From: Corynebacterium pacaense
Lineage (GTDB): Bacteria; Actinomycetota; Actinomycetes; Mycobacteriales; Mycobacteriaceae
DNA: 64,000 nucleotides
NCBI RefSeq assembly: GCF_900169525.1
Contig: NZ_LT821239.1
Location: forward strand, 310,001 to 374,000
Direction: 5' to 3'
In this document: piece after piece, positions 1 to 9,836 of the stretch
How the letters are laid out: each line of letters begins with the position of its first letter
Position numbering within the stretch: position 1 is the stretch's first letter
Program-made: the position numbers and the translations under genes
Notes under the pieces: generated by a model
The model's input: only the letters and a program-made list of their open reading frames with translations
What the model was told of the DNA's origin: nothing
Database searches by the model: none

Positions 1-875
1 GCACCGTGGACACCCCGCGGTTGGTTGTCTCGATGATTAGCCACGGCGCTCCCGGCGACACCTTCTGGGATCTGGTGCGCAAGGGAGCGGAGGATGCCGC
101 CCGCAAGGACAACATCGAACTGCGCTACTCCTCAGATCCCGAGGTTCCCAACCAGTCCAACCTCATTCAAACGGCCATCGATTCAGGTGTGGATGGAATC
201 GCCGTGACCCTGCCCAACGCCGATGCCCTCGGTCCCACAGCGAAAAAGGCGGTGGATGCGGGCATCCCGGTCGTCGGGCTCAATGCGGGTATGGACAGCT
301 ACCAGACCTACGGTCTCAGCGGCTTCTTCGGTCAGGAGGAGAAGGTGGCCGGAACGAGGGCGGGGGAGCGGCTCGCGACCGACGGGGCGAAGCACGTCCT
401 GTGTGTTATTCACGAGCAGGGGAACTCTTCCCAGGAGTCGCGCTGTGCAGGCGTCGCCGAGGGTGCGGGAGTAAAAGTGGAAACCATCTATGTCAACGGC
501 CGGGATCTGACCGCGGTGCAGTCGACGCTCCAGGCGAAACTCTCCCAGGATCCCGGAATCGACTGGGTGATGGGCCTGGTCGCCCCGGTGGCACTGACCG
601 CCGTGAATTCGGTGCGGGATTCCGGTTCGCAGGCGAGGATCGCCACCTTTGACACCAACGCCGCGCTGGTCACGGCGATCCGCAACGGTGACATCCAGTG
701 GGCGATTGATCAGCAGCCCTATCTCCAGGGTTACATGGCTGTCGACGCCATCTGGTTGGCGCACCGCAACGGCACCACCGTCGGCGGCGGACGCCCCGTC
801 TACACCGGCCCCAGTTTCGTGGACGCCTCCAATGTCGATGTCATCGCCGATGCAGCGACGGCGGGTCTGCGATGA
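1..875 (+). CDS. Sugar-type ABC transporter substrate-binding protein (5' partial)
   Basis: Periplasmic-binding-protein-like protein of the ribose/galactose family (type 1 fold). The visible part begins with a VVSMISHGAPGDTFWDLVRKGAEDAA stretch split over the first 30 residues, the usual start of the mature domain, and continues through DSGVDGIAVTLP and the C-terminal lobe (ATFDTNAAL, IDQQPYLQGY). No signal peptide is visible and the frame stays open to the window edge, so the GTG at 6 is probably internal and the gene starts outside the window. The stop overlaps the downstream permease start by 4 nt (ATGA), giving an SBP-permease-ATPase operon. It would capture a sugar or sugar-like ligand outside the membrane. 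The ligand cannot be read from the sequence. Confidence 0.85.
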   Translation, partial: TVDTPRLVVSMISHGAPGDTFWDLVRKGAEDAARKDNIELRYSSDPEVPNQSNLIQTAIDSGVDGIAVTLPNADALGPTAKKAVDAGIPVVGLNAGMDSYQTYGLSGFFGQEEKVAGTRAGERLATDGAKHVLCVIHEQGNSSQESRCAGVAEGAGVKVETIYVNGRDLTAVQSTLQAKLSQDPGIDWVMGLVAPVALTAVNSVRDSGSQARIATFDTNAALVTAIRNGDIQWAIDQQPYLQGYMAVDAIWLAHRNGTTVGGGRPVYTGPSFVDASNVDVIADAATAGLR

Positions 876-1867
876 ATCTGATCATGCGCGCCATCCGACG
901 CCCCGAGCTGACCAGCCTGCTGGGTGCGGTGGTCATCTTCACCGTCTTCATGCTCGTCGCACCGGCCTTCCGTTCCTGGGATTCCATGGCCACCGTGCTC
1001 TACGCCAGCTCCACCATCGGCATCATGGCCGTGGCGGTCGGCCTGCTCATGATCGGTGATGAATTCGACCTCTCCACCGGTGTCGCGGTGACCACCGCGG
1101 CTCTGGCGGCGTCGATGCTGTCCTACAATCTGTGGCTCAACACCTGGGTCGGAGCCCTCCTGGCTCTCCTCATTTCCCTGGCCATCGGATTCTTCAACGG
1201 ATTCCTGGTGGTCAAGACCAGGATCGCCTCATTCCTGATCACCCTCGCCTCATTCCTCATGCTCCAGGGCCTGAACCTGGCGTTGACCAAGCTGATCTCC
1301 GGAGCCGTGGCAACCCAGACCATCGCCGACATGGAGGGCTTCCCCTCCGCCCGCGCGGTGTTCGCCAGCTCCGTCCCGATCTTCGGCGTGAATGTCCGGA
1401 TCACCGTGTTCTGGTGGATCCTCTTCGTGGTCCTCGGCAGTTTCCTGCTGTACAAGACGCGTTTCGGCAACTGGATCTTTGCCGTGGGCGGCGATCAGGA
1501 GGCGGCCCGCGCGGTCGGTGTCCCGGTCCGCAGGGTGAAGATAATTCTGTTCATGTTCGTCGGTTTCGCGGCCTGGTTCCTCGGTATGCACAACCTGTTC
1601 CTCTTTGATTCGATTCAGGCCGGCCAGGGCGTGGGCAATGAGTTCCTCTACATCATCGCCGCGGTGATCGGTGGCTGCTCCATGACGGGTGGTCGTGGCA
1701 CCGTGATCGGCACGGCGATCGGTGCGTTGATCTTCGGTATGACCAATCAGGGCATCGTGTATGCGGGGTGGAATCCGGATTGGTTCAAGTTCTTCCTCGG
1801 CGCCATGCTGCTGTTCGCGGTGATCAGCAACAACCGCTTTGCCAGGTTCAACGAGGAGCGATCATGA
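872..1867 (+). CDS. Sugar-type ABC transporter permease (RbsC-like)
   Basis: Integral membrane permease of the ribose ABC family (331 aa), with about 8-10 hydrophobic segments. The conserved family signature GGDQEAARAVGVPV (about residues 208-221) and the C-terminal GGCSMTGGRGTVIGTAIGALIFG segment are present. The ATG at 872 overlaps the stop of the binding-protein gene and its own stop overlaps the ATPase start, so the three genes are translationally coupled. It should form the transmembrane pore with the ATPase encoded next. Family assignment is firm; the transported substrate is unknown. Confidence 0.9.
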   Translation: MNLIMRAIRRPELTSLLGAVVIFTVFMLVAPAFRSWDSMATVLYASSTIGIMAVAVGLLMIGDEFDLSTGVAVTTAALAASMLSYNLWLNTWVGALLALLISLAIGFFNGFLVVKTRIASFLITLASFLMLQGLNLALTKLISGAVATQTIADMEGFPSARAVFASSVPIFGVNVRITVFWWILFVVLGSFLLYKTRFGNWIFAVGGDQEAARAVGVPVRRVKIILFMFVGFAAWFLGMHNLFLFDSIQAGQGVGNEFLYIIAAVIGGCSMTGGRGTVIGTAIGALIFGMTNQGIVYAGWNPDWFKFFLGAMLLFAVISNNRFARFNEERS

Positions 1868-2628
1868 GCGAACTGATTCAACTGCGCGACATCTCCAAAG
1901 ATTACGGTGCCTTCCGTGCGCTGGAGGGTATCAATCTGCAGGTCAATGCGGGGGAGGTGACCTGCGTGCTCGGCGATAACGGAGCCGGTAAATCCACTCT
2001 GATCAAGATCCTCTCCGGGTTGCACCCGGCGTCCTCGGGGGAGATCATCGTCGACGGGGAGTCGGTGGATTTCTCCTCACCACGCGATGCGATCGGCGCC
2101 GGAATCGCCACCGTCTACCAGGATCTCGCAGTGGTGGGACAGATGAGCGTGTGGCGCAATTTCTTCCTGGGCCAGGAGCTCACCGGACGCTTCGGCACGC
2201 TCCGCGAGCAGGAGATGCGCAGCATCACCGATCAACAGCTGCGCGAAATGGGCATTGAGCTTCACGACGTCGGCGTTGCCGTCGCCTCACTGTCCGGCGG
2301 ACAGCGGCAGGTTGTGGCGATCGCCCGCGCCATCTACTTCGGCGCCCGCGTGATCATCCTCGACGAGCCGACGGCCGCCCTGGGTGTAAAGCAGTCCGGC
2401 ATGGTGCTGCGCTTCATCGCGGCGGCCAGGGATCGCGGGATCGGCGTCATCTTCATCACGCACAACCCGCACCACGCCTACCTGGTCGGCGACCACTTCG
2501 TGTTGTTGAACCTCGGCCGTCAGGTGCTCGATGTTCCCCGCAGCGAGGTCAGCCTCGAGCAGCTGACCGTCGCCATGGCCGGAGGCGGCGAGCTGGACTC
2601 GCTCAGCCACGAACTCGATCGGGGATAG
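1864..2628 (+). CDS. Sugar-type ABC transporter ATP-binding protein
   Basis: ATPase of 254 aa that powers the upstream permease. Walker A is GDNGAGKST, the signature is LSGGQRQ, Walker B is VIILDEPTAALG and the H-loop is ITHNPHHAY. Only one nucleotide-binding domain is present, whereas many RbsA proteins have two, so it probably works as a homodimer. The start at 1864 (MSELIQLRDISKDYG) is chosen because it overlaps the permease stop (ATGA); a longer frame upstream runs inside the permease gene. The stop lies 3 nt from the convergent gene ending at 2632. Confidence 0.9.
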   Translation: MSELIQLRDISKDYGAFRALEGINLQVNAGEVTCVLGDNGAGKSTLIKILSGLHPASSGEIIVDGESVDFSSPRDAIGAGIATVYQDLAVVGQMSVWRNFFLGQELTGRFGTLREQEMRSITDQQLREMGIELHDVGVAVASLSGGQRQVVAIARAIYFGARVIILDEPTAALGVKQSGMVLRFIAAARDRGIGVIFITHNPHHAYLVGDHFVLLNLGRQVLDVPRSEVSLEQLTVAMAGGGELDSLSHELDRG

Positions 2629-2631
2629 TTC

Positions 2632-3357
2632 CTACTTGTCGCTCTGGTCGCGCTGCGGTGCATTCCTGGCGTCGAACTCCGCCTGGACCTCTTCACCGAT
2701 CTCCTCCGCGGCCGTGGTGTCCGGGGTGATGTCAGCGGCGTCCGTTGGCTGCTCCTCGGCCTCCGCGGCCTCATCGGCCTCATCGGCCTCATCGGCCTCA
2801 TCGGCCTCGTCCACGAGGTCCTCGGGAACCTCCGGGTCGGTCTGTCCGGTCTGGGTCGAGTAGACCAGCTTTGATTCCCGATCGCCCTGCTCCTCGACGC
2901 GCGGAGGGACGGTGCCCGGGGTGGATTTGCGGTTGAGCAGTACATAGGCGGCGCCGGCGATACCGGAAACTACCACCGTTGCGATGGAGAGCTTGCTGAA
3001 GGTTCCCAGACCCTTCCGCTCCGCCTTCTTTGCAGCCTTTGACGCCTTGACCTCGGCCTTCGCTGCCTTGCGACGCGCCTTCCTGCTCAGCTTCCCGCCG
3101 GTGGTTGCCAGTTCCGTGCTCTTCTGCTCGGCAAGATCGCGAGCCTTCTCAAAACGCGCCCGCGCAGCCCTTGTGACGTTGCCGGCTGCCGCAACCGTGT
3201 CGTCGTAAAGCTCTTCTGCCTTGGGAACGTACGTTTCAGCAGCCTGCGACAGGGCATCGTAGGTTTCGGAGGCCTTCTTCTCCCGGTACTTCCTGAAGGA
3301 ATCATATGCTGCGCTCGCTCCGTTGAGGGCGAGCTGGAAGTTGGATAATGCGCTCAT
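2632..3357 (-). CDS. Single-pass membrane protein with basic coiled-coil region and acidic tail
   Basis: Protein of 241 aa, function not recognised. Residues 1-120 are Ala/Lys/Arg-rich and likely helical ([25 protein letters not shown] over about 91-115). One membrane segment follows at about 122-142. The C-terminal tail is strongly acidic, with a DEA triplet repeat ([15 protein letters not shown]) encoded by a 9-bp tandem repeat at about 2770-2812. The start at 3357 ([10 protein letters not shown]) has a purine-rich RBS just upstream on the minus strand; the longer open frame would run antisense through the cyclophilin gene. It is divergent from ppiA, in a conserved corynebacterial neighbourhood. 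The tandem repeat makes tail length likely to vary between strains. Confidence 0.75.
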   Translation of the reverse strand: MSALSNFQLALNGASAAYDSFRKYREKKASETYDALSQAAETYVPKAEELYDDTVAAAGNVTRAARARFEKARDLAEQKSTELATTGGKLSRKARRKAAKAEVKASKAAKKAERKGLGTFSKLSIATVVVSGIAGAAYVLLNRKSTPGTVPPRVEEQGDRESKLVYSTQTGQTDPEVPEDLVDEADEADEADEADEAAEAEEQPTDAADITPDTTAAEEIGEEVQAEFDARNAPQRDQSDK

Positions 3358-3419
3358 GGAGTTCTCCTTGATATGGGAAAGAGGTCTATGGCAAACCACA
3401 TTAGTGAATCTGGTGGCGC

Positions 3420-3433
3420 TATGATGGAACGCA
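3420..3433 (+). promoter_or_regulatory. Candidate -10 element placing the ppiA transcript start on its ATG
   Basis: TATGAT at 3420-3425 is a good -10 hexamer. Its expected start point, 6-8 nt downstream, coincides with the ATG at 3433. This suggests a leaderless ppiA mRNA. No convincing -35 is visible, which is common in corynebacteria. Confidence 0.4.
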
Positions 3434-3957
3434 TGACTTTGAAGACCGCAACCGCGATCCTGCACACCAACCGCGGAGATATTTCCGTTGATCTCTTCGG
3501 CAACCATGCTCCCGTGACCGTCGAGAACTTCGTTGGCCTTGCCAACGGAACCAAGGAGTACCGCTCCGAGAACGCCTCCGGAACCACCGAGGGTCCCTTT
3601 TACGACGGCAGCATTTTCCACCGCGTCATCGACGGTTTCATGATCCAGGGTGGAGATCCCACCGGCACCGGCCGTGGCGGCCCCGGCTACAAGTTCGCCG
3701 ATGAGTTCCACCCCGAGCTCCGCTTCGATCGCGCCTACCTGCTGGCGATGGCGAACGCGGGCCCCGGAACCAACGGTTCCCAGTTCTTCATCACCACCAC
3801 CCCCACCCCGCACCTGAACAACGCCCACACCATCTTCGGTGAGGTCACTGATCCGGAGTCGCAGAAGGTCGTCGACGCCATCGGCACCACCGCCACCGAC
3901 CGCATGGACCGCCCGACTGAGCCGGTTGTCATCGAATCCATCGAGATCGTGGAATAA
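3433..3957 (+). CDS. ppiA: Cyclophilin-type peptidyl-prolyl cis-trans isomerase
   Basis: Cytoplasmic cyclophilin of 174 aa that catalyses cis-trans isomerisation of Xaa-Pro bonds. Core motifs are [37 protein letters not shown] and HTIFGEV, carrying the active-site Arg, Phe and Gln. No signal peptide is present. The frame extends upstream, but [15 protein letters not shown] at 3433 matches the normal cyclophilin N-terminus and fits a leaderless start, because a TATGAT -10 lies just upstream. The ATG at 3421 is an alternative start. A strong terminator follows before the rhomboid gene. Confidence 0.93.
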   Translation: MTLKTATAILHTNRGDISVDLFGNHAPVTVENFVGLANGTKEYRSENASGTTEGPFYDGSIFHRVIDGFMIQGGDPTGTGRGGPGYKFADEFHPELRFDRAYLLAMANAGPGTNGSQFFITTTPTPHLNNAHTIFGEVTDPESQKVVDAIGTTATDRMDRPTEPVVIESIEIVE

Positions 3958-3975
3958 CTCCTTCTCATCCAGTTG

Positions 3976-4010
3976 AACAGGTCCCGCCATTGATGGTGGG
4001 ACCTGTTTTC
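3976..4010 (+). terminator. Rho-independent terminator after ppiA
   Basis: Stem 3976-3988 (AACAGGTCCCGCC) pairs with 3995-4007 through 13 pairs including one G-U, with a 6-nt loop, and then runs into T residues. It separates ppiA from the rhomboid gene. Confidence 0.85.
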
Positions 4011-4026
4011 ATATAAAGGCACCTTC

Positions 4027-4683
4027 TTGAAGCTCTCAGCGATCTACCGTCAGGCACCGGCCAGCACCGCCATCTCTCTTGGGATCATTGCCGTGTACCT
4101 GGTCACCGCGTTTCAATCCCATTCGGTCCTGAACAACCTCTGGGACAGTCGGCTCGCGGACGACTGGATCCTCTGGGCACCCGCCATGGGAAGCGGTTTC
4201 GGGCCGCTCAGGGCCGTCGGCGCGATGTTCCTCCACATCGGACCCGGGCACATGCTGATGAACCTGCTGCTCCTGTGGTTGCTCGGCCGAGAGATAGAGG
4301 GATTCTTCGGCGCCTGGCTGTTCACCCTGATCTACTTCGTCGGTGGGATCGGAGCCTCCGCGGCGGTGGTGTGGTTCGATCCCCTTTCACCGACAGCCGG
4401 CGCCTCGGGCGCAATATACGCGATGATGTCGATCCTCGTCGGATTGTTTGCCGTCCGGGGCGGGGATCTGAGGGCGCCTTTGGCACTGATCGCAGTCAAC
4501 CTCGGCTACACCTTCCTCGCGGTGAATGTCTCACTGTGGGGACACGTGGGTGGACTCATCGCCGGCGCACTGCTCGCCTGGCCACTTGTCCGAGCAAGGA
4601 CCCGCAGAACTCAGTGGGTGATCGCACTTCTGGGCCTGGTGATCGTGGTCGCCGCACTTTTGCTCGGTATTCCCCAGAAATGA
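4027..4683 (+). CDS. Rhomboid-family intramembrane serine protease
   Basis: Polytopic protein of 218 aa. The catalytic serine is in GASGAIYAMM (about residues 132-141) and the catalytic histidine in WGHVGGLIAGALLAWP (about 171-186). The upstream HIGPGHMLMNLLLLWLLGREIE segment holds the conserved His/Asn of the family. Six or so membrane helices fit the basic bacterial rhomboid fold, which cleaves transmembrane substrates inside the membrane. The TTG start at 4027 has an AAAGG RBS at 4015-4019. It follows ppiA as in other corynebacteria. It is the last core gene before the CRISPR region. Substrates are unknown. Confidence 0.88.
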   Translation: MKLSAIYRQAPASTAISLGIIAVYLVTAFQSHSVLNNLWDSRLADDWILWAPAMGSGFGPLRAVGAMFLHIGPGHMLMNLLLLWLLGREIEGFFGAWLFTLIYFVGGIGASAAVVWFDPLSPTAGASGAIYAMMSILVGLFAVRGGDLRAPLALIAVNLGYTFLAVNVSLWGHVGGLIAGALLAWPLVRARTRRTQWVIALLGLVIVVAALLLGIPQK

Positions 4684-4803
4684 CGCGGCATCCTGCTATG
4701 GGAAGTGAGGATGCTGGTCGGGCGCGAATTGCCCCTTCTCCGTACTGTCTTCATGGAGCAGGATAGAACTGGAGCGGGCGTGGGCCTGGATCTGGGAGGT
4801 GTG

Positions 4804-7800
4804 GGACCATCCCCGCCTGAGCGGGGAGAACGCGGTGCGCGTCTCAGCGTGAGCGTGCTTCTCCGGACCATCCCCGCCTGAGCGAGGAGAACACGATCGC
4901 CGAATCCCTCGACAAGCTGGGGCAGGGACCATCCCCGCCTGAGCGGGGAGAACCCCCCACGTGGGCCACCGGCGTCGTGATAGTGCGGACCATCCCCGCC
5001 TGAGCGGGGAGAACCAGTTCCAAAACATGTAGTTCATGTTTGTAACAGGACCATCCCCGCCTGAGCGGGGAGAACGTCGAGCGGATACCCTCGGGGAGTC
5101 GTGCCTGGGGACCATCCCCGCCTGAGCGGGGAGAACCCAGGGCTTCTGCTGGTGAGGCGAGGGCTGCTGGGACCATCCCCGCCTGAGCGGGGAGAACTCG
5201 ACCTCGATGCCTGCCCCGCGCACGTAGTCCGGACCATCCCCGCCTGAGCGGGGAGAACTTGACATGACCCCACCATTTTGAGAAAGGAGAGGGACCATCC
5301 CCGCCTGAGCGGGGAGAACTTGACATGACCCCACCATTTTGAGAAAGGAGAGGGACCATCCCCGCCTGAGCGGGGAGAACCCGACGAGAGCGATGAGTTC
5401 GTCCTTGGACTTGGGACCATCCCCGCCTGAGCGGGGAGAACGCCGAAGTAATCGACATCGCCGAGCGACTGAGCGGACCATCCCCGCCTGAGCGGGGAGA
5501 ACCGGGCCGACAGCACCAGCAGCGCCTGTATCACCGGACCATCCCCGCCTGAGCGGGGAGAACACCCGCCGCGTCCACCACGAGCTCACCCACGAGGGAC
5601 CATCCCCGCCTGAGCGGGGAGAACTCCGCAAATACGGGCAACCCACCAGCCCCAATGGGACCATCCCCGCCTGAGCGGGGAGAACGACTTTGTGGCCTTC
5701 TTCGTGGCGTTCTCGATCGGACCATCCCCGCCTGAGCGGGGAGAACCGCATGTGAGGGAGCGCGGTGGCGGTGGGCTGGGGACCATCCCCGCCTGAGCGG
5801 GGAGAACTACTCGTATCCGATACCCGGAATGCCATACCAGGGACCATCCCCGCCTGAGCGGGGAGAACCCCCTTTCAGGCTAGTGCTGCTGGTGTTAATA
5901 GGGACCATCCCCGCCTGAGCGGGGAGAACTCTTCATGATTCTCTCCTGTCTTGGAGCTGGTGGGACCATCCCCGCCTGAGCGGGGAGAACTTTTGTGCGT
6001 GATTCCGGTATGCGCATCCCACCGGACCATCCCCGCCTGAGCGGGGAGAACGTCGGAGAATGTCCCCGCGCCGCCGATCGCCTCGGACCATCCCCGCCTG
6101 AGCGGGGAGAACCTAATAGCGAGGAACCCCCCACCCGCGAGGACAGGACCATCCCCGCCTGAGCGGGGAGAACTGCCGGCGCGTGAGGAGCGGGACATCG
6201 CGGAGGGGACCATCCCCGCCTGAGCGGGGAGAACAGCCAACCCCCACAGGTGCGTTCTCGCGCCGGGGGACCATCCCCGCCTGAGCGGGGAGAACCCCGA
6301 CCCCTGGGCGCGCCCGAGCCCACGACAAGGACCATCCCCGCCTGAGCGGGGAGAACTCACCCAGCCCGCGAGCGAGAATGATGCGGGCCGGACCATCCCC
6401 GCCTGAGCGGGGAGAACGGTGAGCGTGAGCGATCCTGCGGACGCGGACAGGGACCATCCCCGCCTGAGCGGGGAGAACCAGTTTAAGATCGCCCATTCCG
6501 GGGGAAGCTCCGGACCATCCCCGCCTGAGCGGGGAGAACGATTCCGCGCCTGCTCACGATCGGGTGGGCTGGGGACCATCCCCGCCTGAGCGGGGAGAAC
6601 GAGAGGAACACCGTGATATTCGATAAGCAACCGGGACCATCCCCGCCTGAGCGGGGAGAACCTAATGGCGAGGAAGCCGCCACCGGCGAGGACAGGACCA
6701 TCCCCGCCTGAGCGGGGAGAACCCGCGGGCTGTACTCATTGATCATCGACCTGACGGACCATCCCCGCCTGAGCGGGGAGAACGGTCGTGGCTACGGATC
6801 GCTGGGATGGCGGGGGGGACCATCCCCGCCTGAGCGGGGAGAACACCACATTCTCCAGCGCAGCGAGAAGGCCGGGGGGACCATCCCCGCCTGAGCGGGG
6901 AGAACGGCGCGCCCAGGGGTCGGGGCAACGCTGGAGCAGGACCATCCCCGCCTGAGCGGGGAGAACCTCACCCGGGCGGGAAACCAGGGGTGAGGGGCAG
7001 GACCATCCCCGCCTGAGCGGGGAGAACTCCTTACCCCCGGCCGCAAGCTCGTCTTGTTGCGGACCATCCCCGCCTGAGCGGGGAGAACCGCATATCTCGA
7101 AGAAGTCCGCGACGGGAAAACGGACCATCCCCGCCTGAGCGGGGAGAACATGTCCAGCTGTCGGCGCGTGTCCACCTTTGGTGGACCATCCCCGCCTGAG
7201 CGGGGAGAACGAGGGTGGGGGCGATTTTGGCGTTTGCTAGTAGGGACCATCCCCGCCTGAGCGGGGAGAACCACTCCCATCACATGCGCCTGCGCCTGCA
7301 CACAGGACCATCCCCGCCTGAGCGGGGAGAACGGTCGTGGCTACGCATCGCTGGGATGGCAGGGGGGACCATCCCCGCCTGAGCGGGGAGAACGCGCGCT
7401 CCTCGGGGGTCATATCGGCAAGGGTCGGACCATCCCCGCCTGAGCGGGGAGAACGCGGGGCCGTACCACCGAACAACCATCTTCACGGGACCATCCCCGC
7501 CTGAGCGGGGAGAACACCTCCCCCGAGCCACTGTTGTAGTTGCCGCCGGGACCATCCCCGCCTGAGCGGGGAGAACCACTCCCATCGCATGCGCCTGCGC
7601 CTGCACACAGGACCATCCCCGCCTGAGCGGGGAGAACGCGGGTGATGTGCTCCGCAATCAGCTCCGCGGCGGACCATCCCCGCCTGAGCGGGGAGAACCT
7701 CCTCATCGCCACGACACGCCCCTGCATCCGCGGACCATCCCCGCCTGAGCGGGGAGAACCAGAACGGCGGGTTTTCGTCTGCCCCGTGTACAGGACCATC

Positions 7801-9713
7801 CCCGCCTGAGCGGGGAGAACGAATTGCCTCAATTTGCGCAGCACAACGCAATAGGGACCATCCCCGCCTGAGCGGGGAGAACCCGATGATTAAGGATGCT
7901 CAGGTGCAGGTCGCGGGACCATCCCCGCCTGAGCGGGGAGAACTCCGCTACGGACCCGTCAGCCCGGTATCGAACGGGACCATCCCCGCCTGAGCGGGGA
8001 GAACAACCTCAGCAAGTTCAGGGCTGGTGGGCAACAGGGACCATCCCCGCCTGAGCGGGGAGAACTCACGGTCTGCATATACGCATCCATCTCCTCAGGG
8101 ACCATCCCCGCCTGAGCGGGGAGAACCTGTCCTTCCGGGACACTGCCCCTCACCCCTGGGGACCATCCCCGCCTGAGCGGGGAGAACTCACCATCAGGAT
8201 CATTCGACAAATCTGAGCCCGGACCATCCCCGCCTGAGCGGGGAGAACACCACCGGCCTTGCCTGCATAAATCGCGGCGAGGGACCATCCCCGCCTGAGC
8301 GGGGAGAACCATTCGCGTCGTACCCTGAGCCTCGGCCCACGACGGACCATCCCCGCCTGAGCGGGGAGAACGCGACAAGCTGGCCTGCAAGGTAGGTGTC
8401 CACCGGACCATCCCCGCCTGAGCGGGGAGAACGTCGCCTTCGTGGGCGCCTGCAGAATCGCCTTCGGACCATCCCCGCCTGAGCGGGGAGAACCCAGGGC
8501 CGGATGTCGGTAGTCGGTATCCTCCGGGACCATCCCCGCCTGAGCGGGGAGAACGTGTAGTGATTGAAAAATTATGAGCAGTTCGGGGGACCATCCCCGC
8601 CTGAGCGGGGAGAACTTATTGATGAGGTGAATCGGACATCGGCGCGTGGGACCATCCCCGCCTGAGCGGGGAGAACGAGTCCGTGTAGTCGTGGTTCCAC
8701 ACGCGCAGGGGACCATCCCCGCCTGAGCGGGGAGAACGCGGGCCTGAAAGATTCTGTTTGACTACTTGTGGGACCATCCCCGCCTGAGCGGGGAGAACCC
8801 GTCATCGACAGTGACCCCGGCTCCGCCCGGGGGACCATCCCCGCCTGAGCGGGGAGAACCGTCGGTAAAGCTGCCGTCGTCGCGAAGACGCGGGACCATC
8901 CCCGCCTGAGCGGGGAGAACGCTCCGAGGGTCGGGTGCTGCTCCAAAATGATAGGACCATCCCCGCCTGAGCGGGGAGAACTGGTCGGATGACGGCTCGC
9001 GGTTTTCGGTGTCTGGACCATCCCCGCCTGAGCGGGGAGAACGCCTGCGTTTCAGCCAGCGCGTACGCGCCGCCCGGACCATCCCCGCCTGAGCGGGGAG
9101 AACGTACATGTACCCGTTGCGACGAGGCTGGGTGGCGGACCATCCCCGCCTGAGCGGGGAGAACGGTATCTCCCTGCGCCATGACTACTCATTCCCAGGA
9201 CCATCCCCGCCTGAGCGGGGAGAACGGTGCGCATCGGTGCGGGAGCGGGCTGCGGCGGGGACCATCCCCGCCTGAGCGGGGAGAACGGCCTCCCAGATCA
9301 CAGTGCAGGAGGGGTGCGAGGACCATCCCCGCCTGAGCGGGGAGAACAAACCGCCGCGCTGCTGGTTGCCCTGCTGTGGGGGACCATCCCCGCCTGAGCG
9401 GGGAGAACTGAAACACGTGTCACCACTTGCATAACATTTTGGGACCATCCCCGCCTGAGCGGGGAGAACTTCGAGAAGCATCTTGAGCAGCTGTTGTACT
9501 CGGGACCATCCCCGCCTGAGCGGGGAGAACCCATATCCGCGCTCGGTTGTTGACTTCCTCGACGGACCATCCCCGCCTGAGCGGGGAGAACTCGACGACC
9601 ACAGTCACCTGGCCGTCATGCTGCGGACCATCCCCGCCTGAGCGGGGAGAACGGCGGTGTTGCCGGCGGCGAGGGTGTCGCCGTCGGACCATCCCCGCCT
9701 GAGCGGGGAGAAC
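4804..9713 (-). CRISPR. Type I-E CRISPR array, distal block (81 repeats, 80 spacers)
   Basis: A 28-bp repeat recurs with a 61-bp period and 33-bp spacers. Two spacers appear to be one base longer, from the offset between first (4804) and last (9686) repeat starts. The repeat contains the palindrome CCCCGC-CTGA-GCGGGG. Read on the minus strand it has the layout of actinobacterial type I-E repeats, with a GTTCT lead, the stem and an ATGGTCC handle, so crRNAs run right to left. The repeat at 4865 has one change (position 4885), typical of the old, leader-distal end. Spacers 5259-5291 and 5320-5352 are identical. No cas leader lies at its right end (9714); the array is separated from the leader-proximal block by a 3.2-kb insert. 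Confidence 0.97.
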
Positions 9714-9836
9714 CCACAAGGTGTCACCCGTCTGGGGGTGGGCTATTTCCTGATCGAAACATACATGTCACTTTCAACTTTCTAGCAGGTTATAGTCAGA
9801 AAAATAATATTAATGCTTTCGCAAGGAGTGCTTTAG
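9714..9836 (+). promoter_or_regulatory. AT-rich junction and promoter region of the LGFP gene
   Basis: The first 33 nt after the last repeat (9714-9746) have spacer length and may be an orphan spacer at the insertion junction. Beyond this the DNA is AT-rich. TATAGT at 9791-9796 is a -10 candidate and AAGGAG at 9823-9828 is a strong RBS 8 nt before the GTG start. No similarity to the cas2-proximal leader is visible. Confidence 0.45.

Noticed and set aside
9714..9836. Leader of an independent second CRISPR array
   Set aside because: AT-rich, but no similarity to the cas2-proximal leader. The same repeat and shared targets fit a single array split by an insert better.
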